This document shows, piece after piece, positions 52,725 through 62,068 of a DNA stretch of 64,000 nt (position 1 is the first letter of the stretch; every line of letters starts with the position of its first letter). The position numbers and the translations under genes are program-made. Where the stretch lies: NCBI GenBank assembly GCA_942636505.2, contig CALOGB020000126.1, forward strand, positions 62,001 through 126,000, in the 5' to 3' direction. This stretch comes from an uncultured bacterium (GTDB taxonomy: Bacteria > Pseudomonadota > Alphaproteobacteria > Sphingomonadales > Sphingomonadaceae). The notes below the pieces were generated by a model. The model had not been told where the DNA came from. It saw nothing but the letters and a program-made list of their open reading frames with translations, and did no database searches.

Positions 52725-53825
52725 CTAGAACCGCCCGGGCGCATACCGTGCGGCGTCGATCACTGCGACTGCCGGGTCGGGACTGACGCCGAGCAGCAGG
52801 CTGGCGGCGAGCAACGCCGCCGCGGGGGCGGTCTGGATACCGAAGCCCCCCTGCCCCGCGCACCAGAAGAAGCCGGGCACGTCGCGGTCAAAACCATAGA
52901 TTGGCAGGCGATCGGGTGCGAACGTGCGCAGGCCTGCCCAGCGACGCTCGACCCCGGCGACTCGCCAGTCGACGACCTGCTCGAACCGATCGATCGCGAT
53001 CGCGACGTCGATCTCCTCAGGGGCGGCGTCGCACGGGTCCGTCGGCGTCTCGTCGTGCGGGCTGAGCCACAACCGACCGCCCGGCTCGGGCTTGAAATAG
53101 AAGCGACCGCCGAGATCGGCGACATGCGGCATCCCGTCGGGCGCGCCGGGATCGGTGCGGAGTTGCACCATCGTCCGACGATAGGCCTGCAACCCGAGCG
53201 GGCGCACGCCGGCACGCGTTGCGACCGTATCCGCCCAGGCCCCAGCCGCGTTGACGATCGTCCGTGCCTGGAACGCACCTGCCTTCGTCTCGATCATCCA
53301 GACCCCGTCGGCGCGTGTCGCGCCGGCAAACGCGGCATCGGTGACGAAGTCCGCACCGGCGCGCCGGGCGGTGGCAATGCTTCCGGCATGAACCGCGGCA
53401 ACATCGATATAGGCGCAGCTCGCCTCCTGCACGCCGAGCGTCCATTCGGGGCGCAATCCGGGCACGAAATCGGCGGGATCGACCCGGTCCAGGCGCACGT
53501 CGCTATCCGCGAACTCGGCAAGAAACGTGTCCATCGCCGATTCGTCTACGACACGGCCAATGTGCAGCGAGCCCAATGGAGCAAGATAGCCGCCTGCCTG
53601 CAACAACGGCCCGGACGCCGTCGTCAGCGGCTGGATGTCCGGTCCGCCGTAGGTTTCCGACCAGAAGGCCGCCGAGCGCCCCGTCGCGTGGTAACCCGGC
53701 GTGTCCTCCGCCTCCAGGACGAGCACCCGCGCCTGCGACCCGATCGCCGCGGCCAGGCTCGCCCCCGCCATGCCCGCGCCGACGATCGCGATGTCGTACA
53801 CGCCCGCCACCGTCAGGCCACGCAC
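52725..53825 (-). CDS. FAD-dependent oxidoreductase (D-amino-acid oxidase family)
   Basis: 366 residues. The ADP-binding loop is IAIVGAGMAGASLAAAIG, followed by VLVLEAEDTPGYHATGRSAA, where a His/Arg-rich loop is typical of DAO-type glycine/sarcosine oxidases. VNAAGAWADTVATRAG and the C-terminal FFWCAGQGGFGIQTAPAAA complete the FAD fold. The annotated start is a GTG at 53825, which overlaps the upstream hydrolase by 13 bp; GTGs a few codons later are possible. It is convergent with rnhA with 2 bp between stops. The substrate is likely an amino acid or secondary amine; not resolvable. Confidence 0.88.
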   Translation of the reverse strand: MRGLTVAGVYDIAIVGAGMAGASLAAAIGSQARVLVLEAEDTPGYHATGRSAAFWSETYGGPDIQPLTTASGPLLQAGGYLAPLGSLHIGRVVDESAMDTFLAEFADSDVRLDRVDPADFVPGLRPEWTLGVQEASCAYIDVAAVHAGSIATARRAGADFVTDAAFAGATRADGVWMIETKAGAFQARTIVNAAGAWADTVATRAGVRPLGLQAYRRTMVQLRTDPGAPDGMPHVADLGGRFYFKPEPGGRLWLSPHDETPTDPCDAAPEEIDVAIAIDRFEQVVDWRVAGVERRWAGLRTFAPDRLPIYGFDRDVPGFFWCAGQGGFGIQTAPAAALLAASLLLGVSPDPAVAVIDAARYAPGRF

Positions 53826-54760
53826 GCAGCCAGGAACGAATCAATCGCCGACAGCGCCCGATCTCGCACGCCGTCAGCCTCACGCAGGATCTCATGCGCG
53901 GACTCCGGACCGAATCGAACGACCTGCGTATTGCGCAACCGCACCGCGAGCCGGAGCGCCGCACGCGGATCGACCAGCTTGTCGGCCTCCGCAATCAGCA
54001 TCAGCACCGGCGCCTCGATCGACTCGACCCGCGGATCGCTCGCCAGCGCCGCAGCGCCAGCGAACCCCTGTGCGAGCCACGCCCAGCTCGGTGGCCCCAG
54101 CACGAGGTCGGGATGCGCCGCCTGCCACCAGCCTTCGTCGCTGTAGCGATCGGCGTCGTGCGTCAGCAGCGACTGGCGCGAGGCGACCGATCCCGGCCGC
54201 TCGTTGCTGCGCCACGCCGCCCGCGCGGGGTCGCCACGACCGGCAATCCACCGCGCAATCGTTGCGCTGAACGCCGCCCCGAACGGTGCCTTCAACCCGA
54301 TCATCGGCGCGACCAGGATCGCCGCATCGGGCGCGATCGTGCGATCGGCGAGCGCACGCATCACCATCATCCCGCCCATCGAATGGCCGAGTATCACGCG
54401 TGGCAGGTCGCTGCCCGTCTCCTCCGCGGTCCAATCCGACCAGAACGCCGCGAGGTCGGCATCGAACACCCGGTAGTCGCTCGCATGGCCGACATGCGGG
54501 TCGCTCGACAAACGCCCGGACCCGCCCTGCCCGCGCCAGTCGAACGCCGTCACCGACCACCCCGATGCATGCAGATGCGCGAACGTCTCGAGATACTTCT
54601 CGAAAATATCGCCGCGCCCCGTCTGGAACAGCATCCGCCCTCGTGGCGCCTGCGCAGGCCAGTCGAATCGGCGCAGCTTCCATCCGTCGGGCGCGGTCCA
54701 ATAGCCGATGTGCGCCTCGTCCGGAATCGTCCGACGCACGGCTGCCGGATCGATCGTCAT
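53813..54760 (-). CDS. Alpha/beta hydrolase, lysophospholipase-like
   Basis: About 315 residues. Motifs: FQTGRGDIFEKYLETFAHL, SVTAFDWRGQGGSGR, VILGHSMGGMMVMRA with the nucleophile Ser, and, near the end, VLMLIAEADKLVDPR (Asp) and GPESAHEILRE (His). This set matches monoacylglycerol lipase/lysophospholipase proteins such as PldB. There is no signal peptide. I prefer the ATG at 54760, because an upstream ATG at 54820 would leave only about 20 bp to the divergent cpaA start. It overlaps the FAD oxidoreductase gene by 13 bp. Substrate inferred from the family. Confidence 0.88.
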   Translation of the reverse strand: MTIDPAAVRRTIPDEAHIGYWTAPDGWKLRRFDWPAQAPRGRMLFQTGRGDIFEKYLETFAHLHASGWSVTAFDWRGQGGSGRLSSDPHVGHASDYRVFDADLAAFWSDWTAEETGSDLPRVILGHSMGGMMVMRALADRTIAPDAAILVAPMIGLKAPFGAAFSATIARWIAGRGDPARAAWRSNERPGSVASRQSLLTHDADRYSDEGWWQAAHPDLVLGPPSWAWLAQGFAGAAALASDPRVESIEAPVLMLIAEADKLVDPRAALRLAVRLRNTQVVRFGPESAHEILREADGVRDRALSAIDSFLAACVA

Positions 54761-54839
54761 GCGCAAACCCGTGGCATCATTCGAAATTCCTCCAAGCACG
54801 GTTACTTTTTCGAAAGCCATGTCCGTTAGGGACTAGCCG

Positions 54840-55313
54840 ATGGGATGGAACATTGCTCTTCCAATTTTGATTCTGGTGCTCGGCGGCCTGCTGGTATCAG
54901 CGGGTATCCAGGATGCGCGGACGCGCGAGATCGCGAACTGGAAGACCGCGGCGGTCGCTCTGCTGGCGCCGCTGTGGTGGTATGCGAACGGACTCGATCC
55001 ATGGCCCGACATGGCGCTGCAGATCGGCGTCGCGCTCATCGTCTTCGCACTGTTTCTGCTCGCCTTCCACTTCGGCATGATGGGCGGCGGGGACGTGAAG
55101 TTGATCGTCGCGCTCTCGCTGTGGCTGCCGTTCCCGGCATTCCTTTCGATGCTGATGGTGATGTCGATCGTCGGCGGCCTCGTCACGATCGTCATGATGA
55201 TCGAGCATCGTGCCAAGAAGAACGCCGGACAGATCGAGGTCCCCTACGGCGTGGCAATAGCAATCGCGGGCCTTCTCGCGCTGCGCGAACCACTCCTTAA
55301 CCAGTTTCAGTGA
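54840..55313 (+). CDS. cpaA: Prepilin peptidase CpaA (TadV type)
   Basis: 157 residues, the short form of the A24 aspartic peptidases that process Flp pilin. The two active-site acids are Asp25 (GIQDARTREIANWK) and Asp85 in the GxGD motif (GMMGGGDVKLI). About five membrane helices. It is the first gene of the pilus operon, 50 bp before cpaB. No pilin gene is present nearby. Confidence 0.93.
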   Translation: MGWNIALPILILVLGGLLVSAGIQDARTREIANWKTAAVALLAPLWWYANGLDPWPDMALQIGVALIVFALFLLAFHFGMMGGGDVKLIVALSLWLPFPAFLSMLMVMSIVGGLVTIVMMIEHRAKKNAGQIEVPYGVAIAIAGLLALREPLLNQFQ

Positions 55314-55362
55314 TGATTAACGTCGAAATACATTCGCGGCGCCTGAAAGGCACGATCTAGTC

Positions 55363-56406
55363 ATGGATACACGCAAGATCATTTTGCTGGTCGGCGCGCT
55401 TATAGTCGCAGCCGTCACGGCCTTCTTCGCCCGAACGCTGATCGCCGGCAGTTCGGCGCCGCAAGCTGGCGCTACCGCCATCGCCGCGCCGGTCATCGAC
55501 GGCCCCGAAGTTCTGGTCGCAACGCGCTCGCTCCCGGTCGGCACGATCCTCGACGCCACGGCGCTGAAGTTCCAACCCTGGCCGAAGGAGCTGGTCGACA
55601 ACGCCTATTACCTTCGCGACAAGACCGACCTGAAATCGCTCCAGGGCACGGTGGTGCGCAGCATCATCACCGCCGGGCAGCCGGTGACGCAGGGTGCCCT
55701 CGTGAAGCCCGGCGATCGCGGGTTCCTCGCCGCGGCACTCGGGCCCGGCATGCGCGCGGTCACCGTCCCCGTCTCGGCACAGGCCGCCGTCGCCGGGTTC
55801 GTGTTCCCGGGCGACCGGATCGACCTGGTCCTCACGCAGGAGGTCAAGGGCGGCGGCGACGGAGAGCCGCTCAAGGTGTCGGAGACGATCCTGCGCAACA
55901 TCCGCGTGCTCGCGACCGATCAGCGTACCGACAATCTGGTGGGATCCGACGGCAAGACCGAGGTCAAGACCTTTTCCAACGTGACGATCGAGGCGACGCC
56001 GAAGATCGCGGAGCAAGTTGCGCTCGCACAGACGCTCGGCTCGCTGTCGTTGTCTCTGCGGTCGATCGCCGACAATTCCGCCGAGCTGGAAGAAGCGATC
56101 GCGTCGGGCGCCGTTAGCGTGCCCAACGGCACCGACCCGAAAGCCGAGAAGGCGATGTTGGTGCGGGTCGCCAGCCAGCCCATCTCCGGCGCATCCAGCT
56201 ATCAGACCGGCGCCGACGTCTCGCGCTATCGGCGTAGCACGGTGCCCGGCCGGCCACCAGAAGGCGGCGGACCAAATGGTGGACCGATGCAGGTCATGAA
56301 CAGTCCACAGCCGAGCGGCGGCGGCACCGTCGTGACGCAAGGTCCGGCAGTACGGGTCGCCCGCGGCAATGCAGTGACCTTCGTTCCGGTCGGGGGGAAG
56401 AATTAA
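55363..56406 (+). CDS. cpaB: Flp pilus assembly protein CpaB (RcpC)
   Basis: 347 residues: an N-terminal membrane anchor (IILLVGALIVAAVTAFFA), a SAF domain (about 45-110, VLVATRSLPVGTILDATALKF), and the RcpC/CpaB region (VTVPVSAQAAVAGFVFPGDRIDLVLTQE). The C-terminal 70 residues are Pro/Gly-rich and probably flexible. CpaB spans the periplasm and may stabilise the secretin channel. The cpaC start lies 1 bp after its stop. Confidence 0.94.
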   Translation: MDTRKIILLVGALIVAAVTAFFARTLIAGSSAPQAGATAIAAPVIDGPEVLVATRSLPVGTILDATALKFQPWPKELVDNAYYLRDKTDLKSLQGTVVRSIITAGQPVTQGALVKPGDRGFLAAALGPGMRAVTVPVSAQAAVAGFVFPGDRIDLVLTQEVKGGGDGEPLKVSETILRNIRVLATDQRTDNLVGSDGKTEVKTFSNVTIEATPKIAEQVALAQTLGSLSLSLRSIADNSAELEEAIASGAVSVPNGTDPKAEKAMLVRVASQPISGASSYQTGADVSRYRRSTVPGRPPEGGGPNGGPMQVMNSPQPSGGGTVVTQGPAVRVARGNAVTFVPVGGKN

Positions 56407-56407
56407 G

Positions 56408-58030
56408 ATGCGTATCTCCATGACGCGCCGCCTGACCCATATCGGCTGGCCGCTCGCAATCGCGCTGGTGGCTGCGACCGCAGCTCCTTCCGCCCCTGCA
56501 CTCGCCCAGCGCGGACAAGCTCGTACGCAGGCCGCCCCCTCGGGACTGCCCGTCGTCCAGGTCAACACCGGTCGCGGACGTCTCGTCACGCTGGCGCGGC
56601 CGATGAGCGACCTGTTCGTCGCCGACGACACCATCGCCGACGTTCAGGTCCGCTCGCCGACGCAGCTCTACGTGTTCGGCAAGAAGACCGGCGAGACGAC
56701 GATCTCGGCAACCGCGAAGGGCGGCGGAGTCGTCTACGCCTCGACCATCCGCGTCGGCAACAACCTCGATTCGGTGCAGCAGATGCTCGGGCTCGCGATG
56801 CCCGAAGCCCAGGTCATCGCGACGCCGATGAACGGGTTGATCCTGCTCACGGGTACGGTCGCCGCACCCGAGGATGCTGCCGAAGCCGAGCGGCTGGTAC
56901 AGGCGTTCGTCGGTGATTCGACAAAGGTCCTGTCGCGACTGAAGACTGCGACGCCTCTGCAGGTAAATCTCCAGGTACGCGTCGCCGAAGTCACGCGGAA
57001 CTTCGTCAAGAACATCGGCGTGAACCTGACGAGCCGGAGTTCGGGTAACTTCCTATTCAACATCGCCCAGGGTCGCCAGGGCACCATCACGACCGTGCCC
57101 GGCGTCATCAATTCTCCCAACGCGCCCATCGACGCCAATGGCGCCTTCCCCGGCAACACGCTCTTCGGCTTTCCCGCCAAGGCAGCGATCGGCTCGACTA
57201 TCGGCCTGGCGGGGCGCCTGCTCGGCATGGACCTGCTCGGCGCGATCGATCTCGGTGAAACGCTCGGGCAGGTAACGATGCTCGCCAACCCGAACCTAAC
57301 CGCTCTGTCGGGCGAGACGGGCACGTTCCTCGCCGGCGGCGAGATACCGATCCCGCTGGCGCAGGCGCTCGGCACGATCTCGGTCGAGTACAAGCAATAC
57401 GGCATCAGCCTCGCTTACACGCCGACGGTCTTGTCGGATGGTCGGATCTCGCTTCGGGTACGCCCCGAAGTGTCGCAGCTCGATTACGCCAACGCGATTA
57501 CGCTCAGCGGCACGCGGGTGCCCGGCCTCACGACGCGTCGTACCGAGACGACGGTCGAACTCGGTTCGGGCCAAAGCATGATGATCAGCGGACTGCTGTC
57601 GAACAACAACAACAACAGCTACGACAAGACGCCGGGGCTGGCGAACCTGCCGATCATCGGCGCGCTGTTTCGGTCGAACGCCTTCCAGCGCAACGAGACC
57701 GAACTCGTGATCGTCATCACGCCGTATCTGGTGAAGCCGGTCAACAACGCCAGCGACATCGCGCTGCCGACCGATGGCGCGCGCGCACCGACCGATATCG
57801 ACCGCGTGCTGCTGGGAACGCTCAGCGCCACCGGCGGCGGCAAGCGGCCTGTGCCGACGATCGCGCGGCCTTCCTATGTTCCACCGGCGATCGGTGCCGC
57901 CGCCCCGGTCATGCCGATGCCGCGCAGCGACGTCCGCCGCAGCGAGGACGATATCGCCGCGCGCCCTGCCAACGGGAATGGCGCCAAGACCAAGAAGGGC
58001 GCCGTGCCCGCGCCAGGTTTCTCGAATTGA
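56408..58030 (+). CDS. cpaC: Secretin CpaC (RcpA), outer-membrane pilus pore
   Basis: 540 residues with a signal peptide (to about residue 35, ALAQR). The N-terminal region (about 45-125) is the pilus assembly secretin domain (GRGRLVTLARPMSDLFVAD, YVFGKKTGETTISA); a BON-like part follows. The secretin core (about 215-450) has LSGETGTFLAGGEIPIP, RVRPEVSQLDYANAI and TTVELGSGQSMMISGLLS, then the FRSNAFQRNETELVIVITPYL end typical of secretins. It forms the outer-membrane gate. The last 80 residues are a low-complexity Pro/Ala tail. Confidence 0.95.
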   Translation: MRISMTRRLTHIGWPLAIALVAATAAPSAPALAQRGQARTQAAPSGLPVVQVNTGRGRLVTLARPMSDLFVADDTIADVQVRSPTQLYVFGKKTGETTISATAKGGGVVYASTIRVGNNLDSVQQMLGLAMPEAQVIATPMNGLILLTGTVAAPEDAAEAERLVQAFVGDSTKVLSRLKTATPLQVNLQVRVAEVTRNFVKNIGVNLTSRSSGNFLFNIAQGRQGTITTVPGVINSPNAPIDANGAFPGNTLFGFPAKAAIGSTIGLAGRLLGMDLLGAIDLGETLGQVTMLANPNLTALSGETGTFLAGGEIPIPLAQALGTISVEYKQYGISLAYTPTVLSDGRISLRVRPEVSQLDYANAITLSGTRVPGLTTRRTETTVELGSGQSMMISGLLSNNNNNSYDKTPGLANLPIIGALFRSNAFQRNETELVIVITPYLVKPVNNASDIALPTDGARAPTDIDRVLLGTLSATGGGKRPVPTIARPSYVPPAIGAAAPVMPMPRSDVRRSEDDIAARPANGNGAKTKKGAVPAPGFSN

Positions 58031-58077
58031 GCCGGCCCGTGCCCCGCTGCTTGCGAACACCGCATCAAGGATTTCCG

Positions 58078-58710
58078 ATGATCACCAAGTCGATCCTGTT
58101 AGCGTCCCTCGCCCCCGCGCTGTTGCTCGGCGGGTGCATGGGTACCGAGAATCGCGGTCTTGAATCGGTCCATCAACCGGTCGTCAGTCGCTCCGACTAT
58201 GCGCTCGATCTCGGCGTGTCGGGCGGTGCACTGGCGCCGGGCGAACAGCAACGGCTTGCCGGCTGGATGAACGCGATGCGGCTTGGTTATGGCGACCGCG
58301 TAGCCATCGACGATCCCGCGGGCGAAGGCCCCGCCGCGCACGGCGACGTTGCCGCGGTAGTCGCGAGCTATGGCCTGTTGCTGAGCGACGACGCGCCGGT
58401 CACCCCGGCCTCTGTCACGCCGGGATCGATCCGGGTGGTCGTCAGCCGGATGCGCGCGCAGGTGCCGCACTGCCCGGACTGGTCGCGCAACGCGACCAAC
58501 GAGTTCGAATCCAACACGTCGTCCAACTTTGGCTGCGCGATCAACAGCAACCTCGCGGCGATGATCGCCAATCCGGCCGACCTGGTGCGCGGCAAGGAAG
58601 GGGCGGAGACCACCGATACCGCCGCCTCGTACAAGGCGATCGACACGTACCGCAAGAAAGCGCCGACCGGTGCCGGTTCGCTCGCCGCAGCTACGCCGGG
58701 AGGCAAGTGA
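58078..58710 (+). CDS. cpaD: Pilus assembly lipoprotein CpaD
   Basis: 210 residues from the ATG at 58078 (AAGGA 7 nt upstream). A lipoprotein signal (MITKSILLASLAPALLLGGC) ends with a lipobox and Cys20. The CpaD domain contains RSDYALDLGVSGGALAPGEQ, VRVVVSRM-like IRVVVSRMRAQVPHCPDWS, and SNFGCAINSNLAAMIANP, where two conserved Cys (CPDW, GCAIN) may form a disulfide. It is outer-membrane lipoprotein of the Flp apparatus and overlaps cpaE by 1 bp. Confidence 0.93.
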   Translation: MITKSILLASLAPALLLGGCMGTENRGLESVHQPVVSRSDYALDLGVSGGALAPGEQQRLAGWMNAMRLGYGDRVAIDDPAGEGPAAHGDVAAVVASYGLLLSDDAPVTPASVTPGSIRVVVSRMRAQVPHCPDWSRNATNEFESNTSSNFGCAINSNLAAMIANPADLVRGKEGAETTDTAASYKAIDTYRKKAPTGAGSLAAATPGGK

Positions 58711-59999
58711 TGAACGCTCCGTGGAAGCCCGCTGGCGCCGCCAGTCGCGATCCCTTCACCGCCTATGTTTGCGACGAGACGACCGCGGCGGCATTGCGCC
58801 CGATCGCGACCGAACTCGGCTGGTCGGTCGACAAGATCTACAAGGGCGGGCTGCGCAACGCGATCCAATCGCTGTCGGTTGCCGCATCGCCGCAGATCCT
58901 GTTCGTCGATCTCGCGGAGTCGGGCGATCCCCTGAACGACATCCACGCGCTCGCCGAAGTGTGCGAGCCCGGCACCGTCGTGATCGCCGCAGGCCAAGTC
59001 AACGACGTCCGCTTGTACCGTGACCTGGTCGCGAGCGGGATCCAGGATTACCTGCTCAAGCCGCTCCATCCCGACATGCTGCGCGAGGCGTTCGTCCATG
59101 CACAGATGATGCTCAATGCACCGAAGCCCGTCGACCTGTCGCCGGAGCGTCCGCATTGCTCGGTCGGCGTGATCGGCACGCGCGGCGGCGTCGGCGCGTC
59201 GACCATCGCGACCTCGATCGCGTGGCTGCTCGCCGACAAGGAAAAGCGATCGACCGCGCTGCTCGATCTCGACGTGCATTTCGGCACGGGTGCGCTCAGC
59301 CTCGATCTCGAGCCCGGCCGCGGCCTCACTGATGCGATCGAGAACCCGAGCCGCATCGACGGGCTGTTCATCGAACGCGCGATGGTCAAGGCGACAGAGA
59401 ACCTGTCGGTGCTCAGCGCGGAAGCCCCGATCAGCTCGCCGGTGGTCACCGACGGCTCCGCCTTCTACCAGTTGCAGGAGGAGATGCGCGCGGCGTTCGA
59501 ATGCACCGTCGTCGATCTGCCGCGGGCGATGATGATCCAGCACCCGCATCTGATCAGCGACGTGAAGCTCGCGGTGATCGTCACCGACCTGACGCTGGCG
59601 GCCGCGCGCGATACGATCCGTATCCTGTCGTGGTTGAAGACGAATGCGCCGCAGATCGAACTGTTCGTGGTCGCCAACCGCGTGCACACCGGCGGTCAGC
59701 TCGAGATCAGCCGCAAGGATTTCGAGGGCTCGATCGAGCGCAAGATCGATTATCTCGTCCCGTTCGACCAGAAGCTCGCGGCGCAGTCGGCCAAGCTCGG
59801 CAAGCCGATCGTCGAGGTCGGCAAGACCAGCAAGACGATCGCGCCGATCGTCGCGCTCGCCAGCGCGCTTGCCGCCGCGGTCGCGGACTGCGGCATCGAC
59901 GGTGCCAAGGCGTCCCGGGGCCGGTCGCTGATGGGGAAGTTCGGCGAGCTCCGGGGGCTAATGACCAAGCGCACGCTGAAGCCGGCAAAAGCGAAATGA
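58710..59999 (+). CDS. cpaE: Pilus localisation ATPase-like protein CpaE (TadZ)
   Basis: 429 residues from the ATG at 58710, which overlaps the cpaD stop (GGAGG 6 nt upstream). An N-terminal receiver-like domain (about 18-130) lacks the phospho-acceptor pattern of true receivers. The MinD/ParA-type domain follows: GTRGGVGASTIATSIAW, in which the P-loop lysines are replaced (Arg and Ala), as is normal in TadZ/CpaE; ALLDLDVHFGTGALSLDLEP is the switch region. TadZ/CpaE places the pilus machine at the cell pole. In most tad loci the motor ATPase gene cpaF follows here; it does not in this window. Confidence 0.94.
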   Translation: MNAPWKPAGAASRDPFTAYVCDETTAAALRPIATELGWSVDKIYKGGLRNAIQSLSVAASPQILFVDLAESGDPLNDIHALAEVCEPGTVVIAAGQVNDVRLYRDLVASGIQDYLLKPLHPDMLREAFVHAQMMLNAPKPVDLSPERPHCSVGVIGTRGGVGASTIATSIAWLLADKEKRSTALLDLDVHFGTGALSLDLEPGRGLTDAIENPSRIDGLFIERAMVKATENLSVLSAEAPISSPVVTDGSAFYQLQEEMRAAFECTVVDLPRAMMIQHPHLISDVKLAVIVTDLTLAAARDTIRILSWLKTNAPQIELFVVANRVHTGGQLEISRKDFEGSIERKIDYLVPFDQKLAAQSAKLGKPIVEVGKTSKTIAPIVALASALAAAVADCGIDGAKASRGRSLMGKFGELRGLMTKRTLKPAKAK

Positions 60000-60036
60000 T
60001 CGCGCATGGTCACGCCCAAGTGACGAGCGCCGAGCA

Positions 60037-61011
60037 ATGACCGGCATGGCGCCGCTCCTGCTCGTGATGGTCGGCGCGAGCATCGTGCTGGGGATGATCG
60101 TCTTCGCATTCGCCGGGCCCTCGCCGGGCCGCGCCAAATCGCGCCGGCTCGTGGCGTTGCGCGAACGGCACGGCGACGAGATCACCGTGGCGGACGCACA
60201 CATGCGGCGCATTTCGCATGCGCGCGATACCAAGATGGATCTGGCGTTCGGTCGTATCCTGCCCAACCCGGTGCAGCTCGCGAAGCGGCTCGCGATGACG
60301 GGCAAGGACTGGACGGTCGGCCAATACGGCATGGCGACCGCGGGGATCGCGTTGGTCGTCGCGGCGCTCATGCTGTTCAAGGGCATGCCGATCCTGCTCG
60401 CGTTGCTGTTCGGCCTGTTCGTCGGCATCGGCCTGCCGCATCTGGTCGTCGGCAAGACGATCAACCGCCGCGTCGGCAAGTTCACCGCGAAGTTTCCCGA
60501 CGCGATCGAGCTTCTCGTCCGGGGCTTGCGCTCCGGCCTGCCGATCAGCGAGACGATCGGCGTCGTCGGCCACGAGCTCGACGGCCCGGTCGGCGAGGAA
60601 TTCCGCTCGGTCAGCGACAAGATGAAGATCGGCCGGACGATGGACGCCGCGCTCCAGGAGACCGCGGACCGGCTCGGCACACCCGAATTCCAGTTCTTCG
60701 TCATCACCATCGCGATCCAGCGCGAGACCGGCGGCAATCTCGCGGAGACGCTCGCCAACCTCGCCAACGTGCTGCGCATGCGCGGCCAGATGAAGCTGAA
60801 GATCAAGGCGATGTCGTCGGAATCGAAGGCCTCCGCGTACATCATCGGCGCGCTGCCGTTCATCGTGTTCGCGCTGATCTGGTTCATCAACGGCACCTAC
60901 ATGCAGCGGTTCTTCGTCGACGAACGGCTGATGGCGATCGGCATGGGCGGCATGATGTGGATGGCGATCGGCGCCTTCATCATGGCCAAGATGATCAACT
61001 TCGAGATCTGA
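60037..61011 (+). CDS. tadB: Inner-membrane pilus platform protein TadB
   Basis: 324 residues, T2SS/GspF-like. Membrane segments at about 7-27, 98-115 and 265-320. The central F-domain has GKFTAKFPDAIELLVRGLRSGLPI, TIGVVGHELDGPVGEEF, and ETGGNLAETLANLANVLR. It forms the inner-membrane platform with TadC. Only 37 bp separate it from the cpaE stop, so no gene for the motor ATPase fits between them. Confidence 0.93.
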   Translation: MTGMAPLLLVMVGASIVLGMIVFAFAGPSPGRAKSRRLVALRERHGDEITVADAHMRRISHARDTKMDLAFGRILPNPVQLAKRLAMTGKDWTVGQYGMATAGIALVVAALMLFKGMPILLALLFGLFVGIGLPHLVVGKTINRRVGKFTAKFPDAIELLVRGLRSGLPISETIGVVGHELDGPVGEEFRSVSDKMKIGRTMDAALQETADRLGTPEFQFFVITIAIQRETGGNLAETLANLANVLRMRGQMKLKIKAMSSESKASAYIIGALPFIVFALIWFINGTYMQRFFVDERLMAIGMGGMMWMAIGAFIMAKMINFEI

Positions 61012-61021
61012 GGGACTGACG

Positions 61022-62014
61022 ATGGGCGAGACCGCTGGACCTACCCTGCTCGGGGTCGACGTACTCTGGGTCGCGACGATCCTGTCGGGTGTCGCCGCGT
61101 TCGCCGTGATGATCGCGATCTATGCGGTGACGACGGTTCACGATCCGATGGCCAAGCGCGTCAAGGCGCTGAACGATCGTCGCGAGCAGTTGAAGGCGGG
61201 CATCACCGCCTCGACCAAGCGCCGTGCGAAACTGGTCACGCGCAACGACACTGCGGACCGGATGCGCGGCATCCTGTCGTCGATGAAAGTGCTGCAGGAC
61301 AGCCAGGTCAAGGCGGTCCAGGTCAAGCTGATGCAGGCCGGTATCCGCTCGAAGGAATGGGCGCCGGCGGTGATCTTCGGACGGCTGGTACTGCCGATCG
61401 TGATCGGCGGGGCCATGCTCTACTGGGTCTATGGCACCGACGGTTTCGCGACCTGGGGTCCGCTCAAGAAATACGGGCTCGTCGCGATGAGCTTCATCCT
61501 GAGTTACAAGGCGCCGGACCTGTATCTCGACAACAAGATCAAGAAGCGCTCGGACGCGATCCGCAAGGGCCTCCCCGATGCGCTCGACCTCCTCGTGATC
61601 TGCGCCGAGGCCGGCCTGACCGTCGATGCCGCGTTCCACCGCGTCGCGCGCGAACTTGGCCGCGCCTATCCCGAACTGGGTGAGGAATTCACCCTCACCG
61701 CGATCGAACTGGGCTTCCTGACCGACCGCCGCAGCGCGTTCGAGAACTTCGCGTTGCGCGTGAAGCTCGACGCGGTGAAGGGCGTCGTGACGACGATGAT
61801 CCAGACCGAGAAATACGGCACGCCGCTCGCCTCCGCGCTCCGCGTATTGTCAGGCGAATTCCGCAACGAACGCATGATGCGTGCCGAGGAGAAAGCGGCA
61901 CGTCTGCCCGCGATCATGACCGTGCCGCTGATCCTGTTCATCCTGCCGGTGCTGTTCGTCGTCATCCTCGGGCCAGCCGCCTGCTCGATCTCCGACGCGC
62001 TGCTCAAGGGCTAA
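61022..62014 (+). CDS. tadC: Inner-membrane pilus platform protein TadC
   Basis: 330 residues, second F-domain platform protein. A first membrane helix at about 12-38 (LWVATILSGVAAFAVMIAIY), a cytosolic part with RKGLPDALDLLVICAEAGLTVDAA, FHRVARELGRAYPELGEEF and TLTAIELGFLTDR, and a C-terminal pair of helices (VPLILFILPVLFVVILGPA). Sequence is clearly homologous to TadB but distinct. It is 10 bp after tadB and is the last recognised pilus gene. Confidence 0.93.
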   Translation: MGETAGPTLLGVDVLWVATILSGVAAFAVMIAIYAVTTVHDPMAKRVKALNDRREQLKAGITASTKRRAKLVTRNDTADRMRGILSSMKVLQDSQVKAVQVKLMQAGIRSKEWAPAVIFGRLVLPIVIGGAMLYWVYGTDGFATWGPLKKYGLVAMSFILSYKAPDLYLDNKIKKRSDAIRKGLPDALDLLVICAEAGLTVDAAFHRVARELGRAYPELGEEFTLTAIELGFLTDRRSAFENFALRVKLDAVKGVVTTMIQTEKYGTPLASALRVLSGEFRNERMMRAEEKAARLPAIMTVPLILFILPVLFVVILGPAACSISDALLKG

Positions 62015-62068
62015 GGCAACCGCAACGCGGGCGGATCGTTGAGCCCCCGTAACAGGAGGGTTTTCCAG

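Noticed and set aside
55298..55321. Two TTAA sequences upstream of cpaB as a CtrA site
   Set aside because: They are separated by about 16 nt, not the 7 nt required for CtrA binding.
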